A stretch of DNA of 64,000 bases from Anaerolineales bacterium (GCA_015075405.1 JABTUK010000003.1:1426001-1490000); one strand, 5' to 3'. Shown: positions 41,301-51,860, counted from the first letter of the stretch. Translations and numbers: made by a program. Notes: generated by a model from the letters alone, not told the origin.

Positions 41301-41331
41301 TAGAATGAGACTATACTGTTGAGGCACAATA

Positions 41332-42086
<755 letters not shown>

Positions 42087-42087
<1 letters not shown>

Positions 42088-44489
42088 TGAAATTTCTCAA
42101 TCCCCGCTGGCGTAAGGTCATCCGTGATCTGGCTGACAACAAGGCCAGGACGGTGCTGGTGGTCTTGTCCATCGCCGTCGGCGTTCTGGCCGTCGGCGTG
42201 GTTTCAGGGACGCGCAGCATTTTTGGCGGCCAACTGGAGACCAGTTATGCGGCTACCAACCCGCCCAGCGCCAGTCTGGTGGTCAACGGCGACTTCGACC
42301 AGTCAGTGGTAGATACCATTCGGGCTATGCGCGAGATTGAAGCCGCCGAGGGACGGCGTGTGGTCAGCGCCCGCTACCGGGTAGGGCCGGACGATGAATG
42401 GAAGCCGATCAGCCTGGAAGCGCGAGCGATGAACGACTACGACGAGATGAACATCGCCAAGCTCTGGCCGGAACAGGGCGACTGGCCGCCGCCCGAAAAA
42501 GCGCTCCTGGTCGAGCGGACCTCCCTCGACTGGATGGGCCTCAAGGTTGGCGACAGCATCACCCTGCGCACCCTGAACGGCCACGAACGGACGATGCTCA
42601 TTGCCGGGACCGTTCATGATGCGGGCGAGCGTTCGGCGCCGCTGGCTGGTCAGGCTTTTGCTTTTATTACCCTGGATACCCTGGCCTGGCTACGCCAACC
42701 GGCCGCTTTCAATCGGGTGGAGTTTGTGGTGGCCCAGGATAAGTCGAATCAGGCCCACGTGGAAGCCGTCGCCAAAGAGGTCAGCCGGAAAATCGAGGGG
42801 GCCGGCCTGGAAATCATGTCCACCGTCAACCGGCGGCCGGGCGATTATCCGGTCAATGATGTCGTCCAGCCGCTGCTGCTGCTGTTGAACGCTTCGGCGC
42901 TGCTGGCGTTGGGGCTGAGCGGCTTCCTGGTGATTAATACCATTTCGGCCATCCTGGCCCAGCAAACTCGCCAGATTGGGGTGATGAAAGCCATCGGCGG
43001 GCAGCAGGGCCAGATTATGAGCCTTTATTTTGCTACGGTGTTGGCTTACGGCCTGCTGTCGCTGTTCCTGGCCGTGCCGTTAGGGGTGGTCGGGGCCTGG
43101 CGGCTGGCCGGCTATCTTTCGCAGCAGCTTAACTTCGACCTGGTGCGGACCACGATGTCGCCCGAAGTGCTGTTGATCCAGGTCGCTATCGGCCTGTTGA
43201 CGCCGCTGCTGGCCGCGCTGTACCCTATCGTGGCCGGGGTGCGGGTTAGCGTGCGTGAGGCCATCAGCAATTATGGCCTGGGGCAGGGAACTTTTGGGGA
43301 GAGTTGGCTGGACCGGCTGCTGCAACGTCTGCGCGGTCTGTCGCGCCCGCTGATGCTTTCACTGCGCAATACCTTTCGCCGCAAAGACCGGCTGATCCTG
43401 ACCCTGATCACCCTGACTGTAGCCGGAATGGCCTTTATCGTTATTTTCAGCGTGCGCGCCTCGCTGGAGCAAACCCTGGCCGACGCCCTCAACTATTGGC
43501 AATTTGACATCCGGGTGCGTTTCGAAGGCGATTACCGGGTGCGGGAGATCGAGCAGATTGCTTTGGAAGTTCCAGGGGTAGTGGTGGCCGAGAGCTGGGG
43601 GGCCAAATCGGTGCGCCGGCTGCGGCCCGATGGGGTGGAAGGAGAGGCGGTACTTTTGTTGGCCCCGGAGGCCGATACGACGATGATCCAGGCCACCCTG
43701 CTGGAAGGGCGCTGGCTGCGCCCTGACGATACCAACGCCCTGGTGGTCAATACCGATTTCCTGTACGATGAGCCGGACCTGGGGCTGGGCGACGTGGTCA
43801 CTTTGGAATTTGGCGAACGCCAGACTAACTGGCAGATTGTGGGCATCATTCGGGGCACGCTGGCCGGGCCTATGCTCTACGCCAACTATCCCTACTACAC
43901 CCGCGCCGCGCACGAGGTTGGCCGGGCCGGCTCGGTCCAGATCATCACCGAGGCCGGCGATACGGAGAGTCTGACCCAAACAGCCCGGCAGCTTGAGCAA
44001 AAATTCAACCGGGCCGGTTTTAAGGTGGCTGAGGTACGGACCATTATGAGCCTGCGCGATAACGTGCAGCTTATGCTTAATATCCTGATTGTTTTTCTGC
44101 TGGCCGTTGCGGTGCTGCTGGCCGTTGTCGGCGGCCTGGGGCTGATGGGCACGATGAGCATCAACGTGCTGGAACGCACCCGTGAAATCGGGGTGATGCG
44201 GGCCATCGGCGCTTCCGATGGAGCCATTCTGCGCATTGTCATTGTCGAGGGCATCGTCATTGGGGTGTTGAGTTGGATCGGCGGTACGCTGTTAGCCGTG
44301 CCGCTCAGCAGAGTTTTGAGCGATCTGACCGGCCAGGCGCTCTTTCAAGCGCCGCTGTCCTATACTTTCTCACTGCCCGGAGTCGCGCTGTGGCTGGTCG
44401 TGGCTATTCTCCTGGCCGCTCTGGCCAGCTTTCTGCCGGCCCGCAGCGCATCCCGGCTGACCGTGCGCGAGGTACTGGCGTATGAATAA
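42087..44489 (+). CDS. FtsX-domain ABC transporter permease
   Basis: An 800-aa permease with two FtsX modules. A first membrane helix (residues about 20-40) is followed by a large extracytoplasmic MacB-type domain, three helices around 275-400, a second helix around 445-470 and extracytoplasmic domain, and three helices near 665-800 ending FLPARSASRLTVREVLAYE. It forms the membrane part of the exporter with the ATPase at 41332. Such duplicated, about 800-aa permeases act in lipoprotein, peptide or antibiotic export and in signalling, often under a neighbouring two-component system as here. Substrate unknown. A 27-bp direct repeat begins directly after the stop codon. Confidence 0.92.
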
Positions 44490-44516
44490 ACATCTTCGCA
44501 ACTTCTTAAAAACTTT
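44490..44516. repeat. 27-bp direct repeat, copy 2
   Basis: Matches 41200-41226 in 26 of 27 positions and starts at the base following the permease TAA. The two copies bracket the whole ATPase-permease module. Confidence 0.8.
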
Positions 44517-44766
44517 GCTTTATAAAGAGATTAGAGATTGGAGATTAAGAATCTCCAATCTCGTTAGGAAAAAGGTCATAAGACTGACAGGCCAAAACAC
44601 CTAATTTTTGAGGTGCAAATTTGGGCAATCCTGTGCTACTGTAAGCCCAAAATAGAAGACTGTTCCAAAATTTAAAGCTGTCAAAGGGTGTTGCGTCTTG
44701 CGTGTTCCGTTAAAGATTACGCAAGACGGATTAAAAAATCATAGTAAAAATGTTATCACTCAGCTT
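44517..44766. repeat. Gap with two hairpin repeats
   Basis: The 407-base gap 44490-44896 holds no gene that I recognise. GAGATTGGAGATT (44534-44546) pairs perfectly with AATCTCCAATCTC (44550-44562). CGTCTTGCGT (44694-44703) pairs with ACGCAAGACG (44719-44728). The sequence between them is AT-rich and featureless. Confidence 0.6.
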
Positions 44767-44859
44767 CATGTCATTTCGAGACCGAAGGTCGAGAAATCTT
44801 CAAGGCACAACACGAAAAGCAAGGTATCGGGGATTTCTCCCTGCGGTCGAAATGACATG
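44767..44859. repeat. MITE-like inverted repeat (TCATTTCGA family)
   Basis: A 93-bp element with perfect 13-bp ends, CATGTCATTTCGA and TCGAAATGACATG, and inner GAGAAATC/GGATTTCTC arms. Related to 10533-10688. It ends 37 bases before the lipoprotein gene at 44897. Confidence 0.75.
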
Positions 44860-44896
44860 GTTGAGCAGTTACGTAAAAACAAAAGGAGTTATCCCC

Positions 44897-46120
44897 ATGA
44901 AGCGAAACAATCTCTCCAACTACGTCCTCCTGACTGTCCTGGTGTTGGGGCTGCTGCTCACAGGCTGCCGAAATGCCCGCAGCGAACCAAACGCCCAGGC
45001 GACCATTGACGCGGCTGTAGCCGCTACCGCAAACGCCCAGCAGTCTGTCGAGGCCACGATTGCGGCGGCAGTTGCGGCCACCGCTACTGCTCAGGCCACG
45101 CCGCCCGTCCCCACGGCGGTCCCTACTCCGGTCGTCATTAACCAAACCATCAACCTGACCCAAACGACCACGGTCAACCCGACTCCGGCAGCAGCGCAAG
45201 ATTATACCACCCTTTCGGAAGAAGAATTGGTCGCCTTGATCGAGCAATCTGTGGCCCAGGCCGCCGCTGCGACCAACCAATATTCCACCGAAACGGCCAA
45301 TGCTACGGCTGACGATACGGTGACAGCCGAAGAAGTTCAAACGGTCGAAGTTTATGTGCAGGGGGCGGAAGAGGCTATTAATACGGCGGAAGAGGCTATG
45401 GCCGCTTACTATGAGCTTTACTATGATCTGGCTGTGGAAACTCAGGCTGAACTGGCCGAACTCAATCAAACTTTAGAGGAGCTTTCCGGCTCGGTTGACG
45501 AGATGAATGAAACGTTGGTGGAGATCAACGAGACCTTGAATGAAGGCGTCGCCCTGGCCGAAGAAACGATTGCCGCCCTGGAAGCAACGGCCCAGGCTGC
45601 CAGTACCCAGGTGGCCGAATTACAGCAGCAGACTCAAACCTGGCAGGCAGATTACCAGGCTCAGGTGGAAGCGCGGGTGACAAACGCCTTGAACATCCAA
45701 CCCACCCAACGGGCCGACAACCCCCAGGCCGCGCTTCAGGATACCTTCGCTTTTCTGCAAAGCGGGCAGCAAGCCTTGGCCGATCAACGGCTGACCCCAG
45801 ATGAATTGACCACGATTGCTCAGCTTGGGGCCAATGCCAAAGCCGGGCTGGCCGCCCAAAACCAGCCCCAACTTCAGCAGTTATCGGGCACTATCTCTAC
45901 CATCACCGAACAACTGGCCCGCGGCAATCTCTCCCAGGCGCGGGGTTCGCTGGATCAGTTCAACAATTCGCTGGGCGGCATCGCCCAACTGGACCTCGGT
46001 TCGGGGCCGGCTGATGGGCCGTTAGCCAACCCGCCAGAACGTCCCAATCTGCAACCCGACCTCCCCGACCGCTCCGCCGACGGCCCCCTGGCCAATCCAC
46101 CCAGCCGCCCAACCCGGTAA
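44897..46120 (+). CDS. Coiled-coil lipoprotein, Ala/Thr/Gln-rich
   Basis: A 407-aa predicted lipoprotein of unknown function. Signal peptide with lipobox LTGC (residues about 20-26). Residues 30-75 contain three tandem copies of an ATIDAAVAATANAQ-like unit, then a Thr/Pro linker, an acidic helical region with heptads (about 165-290, e.g. LAELNQTLEELSGSVDEMNETLVEINETLNE) that should form a coiled coil, a compact C-terminal domain (about 300-375), and a double 'DGPLANPP' tail repeat. AAAAGGAG lies nine bases before ATG 44897, so frames starting at 44698 or 44750 are rejected. It is followed by a strong bidirectional terminator. Confidence 0.8.
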   Translation: MKRNNLSNYVLLTVLVLGLLLTGCRNARSEPNAQATIDAAVAATANAQQSVEATIAAAVAATATAQATPPVPTAVPTPVVINQTINLTQTTTVNPTPAAAQDYTTLSEEELVALIEQSVAQAAAATNQYSTETANATADDTVTAEEVQTVEVYVQGAEEAINTAEEAMAAYYELYYDLAVETQAELAELNQTLEELSGSVDEMNETLVEINETLNEGVALAEETIAALEATAQAASTQVAELQQQTQTWQADYQAQVEARVTNALNIQPTQRADNPQAALQDTFAFLQSGQQALADQRLTPDELTTIAQLGANAKAGLAAQNQPQLQQLSGTISTITEQLARGNLSQARGSLDQFNNSLGGIAQLDLGSGPADGPLANPPERPNLQPDLPDRSADGPLANPPSRPTR

Positions 46121-46147
46121 AGCCGTTCCTAATCCGATTCTTCCAAC

Positions 46148-46177
46148 AAAAAACCCTCCTACAGTGGAGGGTTTTTT
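46148..46177. terminator. Bidirectional intrinsic terminator
   Basis: AAAAAACCCTCC (46148-46159) pairs perfectly with GGAGGGTTTTTT (46166-46177) around a 6-base loop, giving U-tracts on both strands. It separates the lipoprotein gene from the convergent hydroxyacid dehydrogenase gene. Confidence 0.92.
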
Positions 46178-46188
46178 GTTCTACTTTA

Positions 46189-47172
46189 TCAACCATAAAC
46201 ACTCGGATTCACGCAATTCGGCAGCCGCTCCCCCCGCAGACCGGCCAGCAGATTCTCTGCCGCCATCGTCGCCATCTTCTCGCGGGCGGTGATGCTGGCG
46301 CTGCCGATATGGGGCAACACGGTGGCGTTGGGCAGGCTGAGGAGGGGATTGTCGGCGGGCAGCGGTTCAGGCGTAGTTACATCCAGCCCGGCATAGGCAA
46401 TGATACCCTCGCGCAGCGCTTCAATCAGGGCGATTTGATCCACCACGTCGCCGCGGGCGGTGTTGATGAGGGCGGCCGTCGGCTTCATCTTTCGCAGCCG
46501 CTCGGCATTGATGAAATGTTTGGTGTCGGGGGTCGAAGGGAAATGCAGGCTGACAAAATCGCTCTCGGCCAGCAGGGTGTCTAAATCCACCCAAGTTGCG
46601 CCCACTTCTTCAGCGGCGGGGTTGGGCCGGCGATTATAGTACAGCAAGCGCACGTTGAAACCTTGCAGCCGCCGCGCCACCGCCAGGCCAATACGCCCCA
46701 GGCCAATGATGCCGACCGTGCTGCCATAGACATCCGGGCCGGTGTAACCCATTGGCTCCCAGGTGCGCCATCTGCCGGCTTTGACCGCTTCGGCGGCTCG
46801 CACAAGCTGGCGGGCCGTGCCCAGAAGCAGGGCCAGGGTCAGGTCGGCGGTGGCTTCGGTGAGGACGCCGGGGGTGTTGCCCACCGGAATGTGGCGCCGG
46901 GTGCAGGCGGCCATATCAATGTTGTCAACGCCTACGGCCATCTGGCTGACTACCTTGAGCTGCGACCCGGCTGCGTCGAGGAGTTCGTCGTCAATTTTTT
47001 CGGTCAGCAGGCAGTACAGGCCGTCAATCCCCTGTACTTTTTGCAGCAAGATTTCTCGCGGCGGCGGCAATTCACCCGGCCAGATTTCGGCCTGGATCGT
47101 TGGCTCGCCCAAAATCAAATCCAGCCCTTTTTGCGGAACAAGGCGGGTGATAAATACAGTCTGTTGACTCAT
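46189..47172 (-). CDS. D-2-hydroxyacid dehydrogenase (glyoxylate reductase-like)
   Basis: A 327-aa NAD(P)-dependent dehydrogenase of the glyoxylate/hydroxypyruvate reductase type. The substrate domain has VSQMAVGVDNID and PVGNTPGVLTEATADLTLALLL; the nucleotide loop is GIIGLGRIGLAVARRL; catalytic Arg is in NTARGDVVDQ, Glu in LDVTTPEPL and His in LPHIGSAS. It would reduce glyoxylate or hydroxypyruvate in the cytoplasm. It lies nine bases after the upstream DUF3048 gene on the same strand, so the two are co-transcribed, and it ends at the terminator 46148-46177. Confidence 0.93.
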   Translation of the reverse strand: MSQQTVFITRLVPQKGLDLILGEPTIQAEIWPGELPPPREILLQKVQGIDGLYCLLTEKIDDELLDAAGSQLKVVSQMAVGVDNIDMAACTRRHIPVGNTPGVLTEATADLTLALLLGTARQLVRAAEAVKAGRWRTWEPMGYTGPDVYGSTVGIIGLGRIGLAVARRLQGFNVRLLYYNRRPNPAAEEVGATWVDLDTLLAESDFVSLHFPSTPDTKHFINAERLRKMKPTAALINTARGDVVDQIALIEALREGIIAYAGLDVTTPEPLPADNPLLSLPNATVLPHIGSASITAREKMATMAAENLLAGLRGERLPNCVNPSVYG

Positions 47173-47181
47173 GAGTGTTCC

Positions 47182-48516
47182 TTAATTCGGTTTTGAACTG
47201 GCCTCGTCGGCGCTGTTGATGCCGATAATGTAATACATCGGCACCACCTCGACCCACGTGTTGCCGGGTTTGAGGCTGTAGGGTGTGCCATCTTCGAGGG
47301 TAAAGTAGGGCGTGCGGGTGCCGTCAGTTTCCCAAAACCCCTTGTTCAGCTTGCCATCGCGGAAGAACCAGGCCGGCCCCTTGCCGTTGACAATAATCCG
47401 CACCGAGGTCGCCCCGTTGCTGTCTTCGACAATATCGGTGTCCTGATGCTCGGCAAAGTAGACAATGACATTGCTGGCGGCAATCTGTTTGCCATCAAGA
47501 GCATCGGTCAAGGGTGAGCCGATGATCCAACGCTGGTATTTGCCGCTGGCAGCGTCATAATGCCACTCGGTAAAACAAGTGCTGCGCGGGTAATAGATGT
47601 AAATATTTTCGCCCGGCTCACCGGTCTCGATGGTCTCGCTGAACAAAAAGCCTTGCAACGGCACCGCCGCCTCCAGCTTTTTCTTGGCCATATAAGCGCG
47701 AGCGACCTGGGCGTTGAACACAGCGCGGGTCTGCCAGCCTTCATTGGGCAGATGGTGATAAGGGTCGGGGTTGTAGAATTGATCCAGATCGGTGAGGGAA
47801 GATTGAGAGACTTCCCAGCGTACCGGGTCGGAGCCGCCGGAGTGGGCCAGCGCGCCGCCGTATTGGGGCACTAATTGCAGGTTGATCAGCCGGACGGAGC
47901 GAATGGGGCCAAGCAGTTCCGGCGTTTCCGACAGATAAATGGCGGTAAAGCGGGTGGTCCACCATTCCACAATTTCTTCATAAACCATATCGGCTAAATT
48001 GAGGCCACGCTGCGGGCGCGCGCCGACATCATTGCCAATGCGGACCATCAACGGGCGGCGTTTCAGCACAGCAGGATCGGCGACGGGCAGGCCGGTCAGT
48101 GGGTTGATGCCTTCGGCGTGGGTGATGGTTGGCAAGGGCGTGGCGGTAGGCAAAGGGGTCGCGGTAGGTGGAGGTGGCGGTGAGGTTGGAGAAGGCGAGG
48201 AGGCGAGAGTAGCAGTAATGGTTGCTTTAGCGCCAATCGGCGTGGCGGTGGCGGCGCGGCGGGTGGCGGTTGGCGTTTTGACCACGCGGGTAGGAGTAGA
48301 AGTCGGCGGGCCGAGGGTGGGCGTTGGCGTGCGGGTGGGAGCCGGGGAAGCCAGAGGCGAGGGGGCGAGGGTGGGAGTTGTAATCTCAACCGGCGTGTCG
48401 GTGGGCGCGACCGTTGGGTTTTGAGCCACTTCGGTGGGGGGTGGGGCGCTGTTGCAAGCGGTCAGAATAAGAAAAAACAAAAAGTTGACGACAAACAGGA
48501 CAAAATTCGGACGCAT
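47182..48516 (-). CDS. DUF3048 (YerB-like) lipoprotein
   Basis: A 444-aa predicted lipoprotein. Signal peptide with lipobox LTAC (Cys about residue 21), then a Thr/Pro-rich linker to about residue 130 and the DUF3048 domain: INPLTGLPVADPAVLKRRPLMVRIGND, GLNLADMVYEEIVEWWTTRFTAIY, GPIRSVRLINLQLVPQYGGALAHSGGS and the C-terminal ...NTWVEVVPMYY. B. subtilis YerB is the namesake; the function of the family is not established. GGAGGAGAA precedes the ATG at 48516, and a candidate promoter is at 48546-48574. Confidence 0.9.
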   Translation of the reverse strand: MRPNFVLFVVNFLFFLILTACNSAPPPTEVAQNPTVAPTDTPVEITTPTLAPSPLASPAPTRTPTPTLGPPTSTPTRVVKTPTATRRAATATPIGAKATITATLASSPSPTSPPPPPTATPLPTATPLPTITHAEGINPLTGLPVADPAVLKRRPLMVRIGNDVGARPQRGLNLADMVYEEIVEWWTTRFTAIYLSETPELLGPIRSVRLINLQLVPQYGGALAHSGGSDPVRWEVSQSSLTDLDQFYNPDPYHHLPNEGWQTRAVFNAQVARAYMAKKKLEAAVPLQGFLFSETIETGEPGENIYIYYPRSTCFTEWHYDAASGKYQRWIIGSPLTDALDGKQIAASNVIVYFAEHQDTDIVEDSNGATSVRIIVNGKGPAWFFRDGKLNKGFWETDGTRTPYFTLEDGTPYSLKPGNTWVEVVPMYYIIGINSADEASSKPN

Positions 48517-48545
48517 TTCTCCTCCATTCTTTCCAGAGGAGACGC

Positions 48546-48574
48546 ATTATAACACAAGCCGGACAAGATGCGAA
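48546..48574 (-). promoter_or_regulatory. Candidate promoter of the DUF3048-dehydrogenase operon
   Basis: On the minus strand TTCGCA (48569-48574), a 17-base spacer and a perfect TATAAT (48546-48551), 30 bases before the start codon. Confidence 0.5.
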
Positions 48575-48707
48575 GAACGAGCCTGTTCAGAGCCGAATAA
48601 CTGAGATTTCCTCCTCGCTTCAAACCAGATTTAAACCTGGACCTGATACAATAAAACTATCAGCTTTGTCTGTTTGGCATTTTGGGGATTTACTTACGCT
48701 GCTGAAT

Positions 48708-48920
48708 TTATCGTCTATCCCCACACTTTGAGCAATACATTCCAACCTCGCCCAGATGCAAACAGACCTCCAGAAACTCCTGCTCCACCGCAACCAGCCG
48801 GGTTTCGTAGCCGCCGCCGTACTGATTCTTCCTGGCCCCACACCTGGGGCAGTAATCCCCAAAAGCGCCCAGGTGATTACACACCACGTGGTTCTTGACT
48901 TTCTTGCGGATAAGTCCCAT
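48708..48920 (-). CDS. 70-aa double zinc-finger protein
   Basis: A small protein made of two copies of the same motif: CNHLGAFGDYCPRC (residues 14-27) and CLHLGEVGMYCSKC (53-66), i.e. C-x-H-x7-C-x2-C twice, joined by a 25-residue linker. Each copy could bind one zinc ion. The N-terminus is basic (LIRKKVKNH), suggesting nucleic-acid or ribosome binding, but this is inference. GGAGG lies eight bases before ATG 48920; the frame continues to 48980 without a better start. I do not recognise the family. It is isolated, on the minus strand, between the DUF3048 gene and the PbpC-like gene. Confidence 0.75.
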   Translation of the reverse strand: MGLIRKKVKNHVVCNHLGAFGDYCPRCGARKNQYGGGYETRLVAVEQEFLEVCLHLGEVGMYCSKCGDRR

Positions 48921-49222
48921 TTTGTCACCTCCCCGTCGAAGCTTAACAAACCTTAACATTACCCCCAGTGTACCACACAACTCCCGTTGAAAAATTTCAT
49001 TTTCGTTTCAAGATCATTCCAAATTCAGTTGCTTAACCCTTTTTCTTCCGTTGTAGGTTTATAGCTAAACCCAACCCTTGTCCAACCTTCTCCCCACGCA
49101 ATTCCACCTCTTTCCCCACTGGCTAACCGCCCGACAATAACCCCTCGCCCGTTTACCCCAGCCGTGTTAAACGTGCTACAATAACCAAAATTCACGTTTC
49201 ACGTTTCACGCATCACGAGTCT
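48921..49222. other. Intergenic region before the PbpC-like gene
   Basis: A 302-base gene-free stretch. It holds an ACGTTTCACGTTTCACGCATCACGAG microsatellite at 49194-49220 (same units as 34128-34173) that runs up to the start codon at 49223, and a TACAAT at 49178-49183 that could be a -10 box but has no convincing -35. Nothing else is recognisable. Confidence 0.5.
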
Positions 49223-51850
49223 ATGAAACCCATCTCGCGCAAACGCAAACTCGCTACAGTCATCATTACCGTTGCCATTTTAATCAGCCTGGCGGCTGCC
49301 GTCATCGTTGACCAATGGCTGCTGGTGGACCTGCCCCGGCCCGACGAACTGTACCAGTACACCACCGCCCCTTCCACCAAAATCTACGACCGACACGGCA
49401 CGCTGCTGTACGAAATCACCGATCCCCACCAGGGTTTGCACACCCCGCTGACCCTGGAAGACGTGCCGCCCGCCTGTATCGAGGCGACCATCGCCACCGA
49501 GGATGCCAGCTTTTACCGTAACCCCGGCGTAGATGCCTGGGCCATCCTGCGCGCCCTGTACATCAACTGGCAGGGCGGCGAAGTGCTGAGCGGCGGCAGC
49601 ACCATCACCCAGCAGTTGGCCCGCAACCTGCTTCTCTCGCCCCAGGAGCGCACCGAGGTCAGCCTGACTCGCAAGCTGCGCGAAGCCATCTTGGCCTGGC
49701 GGCTGGCCCGGACCTATTCCAAAGACGAAATCCTGACCCTTTACCTCAATGAAACCTACTACGGCAACCTGGCCTACGGCATCGAAGCGGCCAGCCGGAC
49801 CTACTTCGGCAAGCACGCCGCCGAGCTGGATTTGGCCGAATGCGCTATGCTGGCCGGTTTGCCGCAAAGCCCGGCCAACTACAACCCGCTGGAAAACCCC
49901 GATACGGCCAAAGCGCGGCAAAACATCGTCCTTGATTTGATGCTCAAGCAACAGTTTATTACCCGCGATGAGGCCGCCAGCGCCCGCACCGAAAAGTTGG
50001 GCTACGCCGCCATTCCCTTCCCCATCGAAGCGCCCCACTTTGTGATGTATATTCGCGGCCAGTTGGAGCGCAAATACGGCTTGGAGGCCATCTACCGCCA
50101 GGGCTTGCAGGTCTATACTACGGTAGATTTGAATGCGCAAAATCTGGCCCAGCGGATTGTCCGCTACCGCCTGGCCGAGTTGTCCAAACAAAAAGCCGGC
50201 CAGCCGCCGCGCAATATCCGCAACGCCGCTGTGGTTGTGCTCGACCCGCGCAGCGGGGAAGTGCTGGCCCTGCTCGGCAGCCCCGATTACTTCGACCCGC
50301 GCATTGACGGCGCGGTTAATGCCACCATGGCCACCCGCCAGCCCGGCTCCTCGATCAAACCGATTACCTACGCCGCCGCCTTTGACCCCGACATTGCCGC
50401 CGCTCACGGCTACGAGCCGCTCACTGCTGCCTCGATGATGGTGGATGTGCGCACCGCTTTTGTCACCCAGGAAGGCCAGCCCTATGTGCCCGAAAATTAC
50501 GACCGCACCTGGCGCGGGCCGGTGTTATTGCGCCAGGCTTTGGCCAGCAGCTACAATCTGGTGGCAGTCAAGGTGCTGGATTACGTCGGCCTGAAAAGTA
50601 CCACTGACCTGGCCCGCTCGCTAGGCATCACCACCTTTGACAACAAGAACTTTGGCCTGGCCCTGACCCTCGGCGGGGGCGAGGTCCGCCTACTGGAATT
50701 GACCGCCGCCTACGGCGCGTTTGCCAACGGCGGGCGCAAGCTGGAGCCGGTCGCCATCACCCGCATCACCGATCACCAAGGCCAGGTGATTTTCCAGTCA
50801 CCCAAAAACCTCAACCCCGGCGCGCAGATCCTCGACCCGCGCACGGCCTATCTCATTACTTCGATTTTAAGCGATAATTACGCCCGCCGCTCCACCTTTG
50901 GCGCGGGCAGCCCGCTCAACTTGACCCGTCCCGCAGCGGCCAAAACCGGCACCACCCAGGATTGGCGCGACAACTGGACCGTCGGCTACACCCCTGATCT
51001 GGTCGTTGGGGTCTGGGCCGGCAACGCCGACAACGAACCTATGCGCCATATCTCCGGCGTCACCGGCGCGGCCCCCATCTGGCACGATTTGATGGAAGAA
51101 CTGCATAAAACTATTCCTGTCCACGATTTCGCCCAACCGAACGGATTTATTGAAAAAACGATTTGCGCGGATAATGGACTGATACCCGTGTCAAGTGTCA
51201 AGTATCAAGTGTCAGGTATCACCCCTCCCGCCTCCTCGCCTCCTCGCCTCTCCGCTTCCCAACTTCCTGTTGCCTGTTCTCATACCATCTCCGAACTCTT
51301 CATCTCCGGCACCGAACCCCGCCGCTTCGACGACTGGCATCAGCGCATTGCTCTTGACCGGCGCAATGGACTTCGGGCCGGGGTTGGCTGCCCGCTAGAG
51401 TTTGTCGCCTTCCAAACCTTCACCCTCTACCCCGCCGAAGCGCAAGCCTGGGCCAAAAAGCAGGCCATCCCACAGCCGCCGGGGGCGTACTCGCCCCTCT
51501 GTCCCAACGAATCAACGAATCAGCGAATGGCGAATGGCGAAATAATCTCCTCTGCTCCTCTGCTCCCCCGCTCCCCTGCTCTCCTCTTCACCAGCCCCGA
51601 TCAGGGCAGCACCTTTCGCCTGGTCCCCAACATCCCGGTTGAGAAGCAAAAAATCCGGGTCAGCATTCGCCCCACCGATGGCGTCTCGCTGCGGCAGGTC
51701 AAGCTATTCATCAACGGCCAGCCGCTGGCTGAAAGCTCCGAAACCCTGTGGCAGATGTCGCCGGGGACGTATACCTTTGAAGCTGTTGGCGTTGATGCCG
51801 CCGGAAATGAGGTGTGGGCCAATCAGGTGACGGTCAAAGTGGTGGAGTAA
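49223..51850 (+). CDS. pbpC: PbpC-like bifunctional penicillin-binding protein
   Basis: An 875-aa class A PBP anchored by an N-terminal helix (residues 10-31). The GT51 glycosyltransferase domain has ATEDASFYRNPGVD (catalytic Glu93), GGSTITQQLARNLLL and RKLREAILAWRLARTYSKDEIL. The transpeptidase domain has SSIK (Ser376, Lys379), SYN (Ser443) and KTGT (Lys574). The end (about 790-875) is a beta-rich domain like the BiPBP_C module of PBP1C. PBP1C is known to associate with bacterial alpha-2-macroglobulin, which is in this window. Two in-frame repeat-derived inserts lie at residues about 656-684 and 762-788. No strong ribosome binding site; the start sits in a microsatellite. Confidence 0.9.
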   Translation: MKPISRKRKLATVIITVAILISLAAAVIVDQWLLVDLPRPDELYQYTTAPSTKIYDRHGTLLYEITDPHQGLHTPLTLEDVPPACIEATIATEDASFYRNPGVDAWAILRALYINWQGGEVLSGGSTITQQLARNLLLSPQERTEVSLTRKLREAILAWRLARTYSKDEILTLYLNETYYGNLAYGIEAASRTYFGKHAAELDLAECAMLAGLPQSPANYNPLENPDTAKARQNIVLDLMLKQQFITRDEAASARTEKLGYAAIPFPIEAPHFVMYIRGQLERKYGLEAIYRQGLQVYTTVDLNAQNLAQRIVRYRLAELSKQKAGQPPRNIRNAAVVVLDPRSGEVLALLGSPDYFDPRIDGAVNATMATRQPGSSIKPITYAAAFDPDIAAAHGYEPLTAASMMVDVRTAFVTQEGQPYVPENYDRTWRGPVLLRQALASSYNLVAVKVLDYVGLKSTTDLARSLGITTFDNKNFGLALTLGGGEVRLLELTAAYGAFANGGRKLEPVAITRITDHQGQVIFQSPKNLNPGAQILDPRTAYLITSILSDNYARRSTFGAGSPLNLTRPAAAKTGTTQDWRDNWTVGYTPDLVVGVWAGNADNEPMRHISGVTGAAPIWHDLMEELHKTIPVHDFAQPNGFIEKTICADNGLIPVSSVKYQVSGITPPASSPPRLSASQLPVACSHTISELFISGTEPRRFDDWHQRIALDRRNGLRAGVGCPLEFVAFQTFTLYPAEAQAWAKKQAIPQPPGAYSPLCPNESTNQRMANGEIISSAPLLPRSPALLFTSPDQGSTFRLVPNIPVEKQKIRVSIRPTDGVSLRQVKLFINGQPLAESSETLWQMSPGTYTFEAVGVDAAGNEVWANQVTVKVVE
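51188..51274. repeat. Microsatellite insert 1 in the PbpC-like gene
   Basis: Repeats of AGTGTCAAGTATCA and CCTCCTCGCCTCCTCGCCTC, read in frame as low-complexity residues (VSSVKYQVSG..., SSPPRLSAS). Confidence 0.65.
51506..51586. repeat. Microsatellite insert 2 in the PbpC-like gene
   Basis: AATCAACGAATCAGCG, GAATGGCGAATGGCG and CTGCTCCTCTGCTCC units, read in frame as NESTNQRMANG... and SSAPLLPRSPALL. Confidence 0.65.
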
Positions 51851-51860
51851 CCTTTTGACT

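Noticed and set aside
41294..41316. TTGACA with TATACT on the plus strand as a promoter for the ABC exporter
   Set aside because: The spacer would be only 12 bases. The TTGACA overlaps the stronger minus-strand promoter instead.
44698..44896. Upstream starts for the coiled-coil lipoprotein
   Set aside because: They would translate the MITE-like element and place the lipoprotein signal internally; AAAAGGAG before 44897 decides the start.
46148..46177. Considered as another dispersed palindromic repeat
   Set aside because: Perfect GC stem with A/U tracts on both sides between convergent genes is a standard bidirectional terminator.
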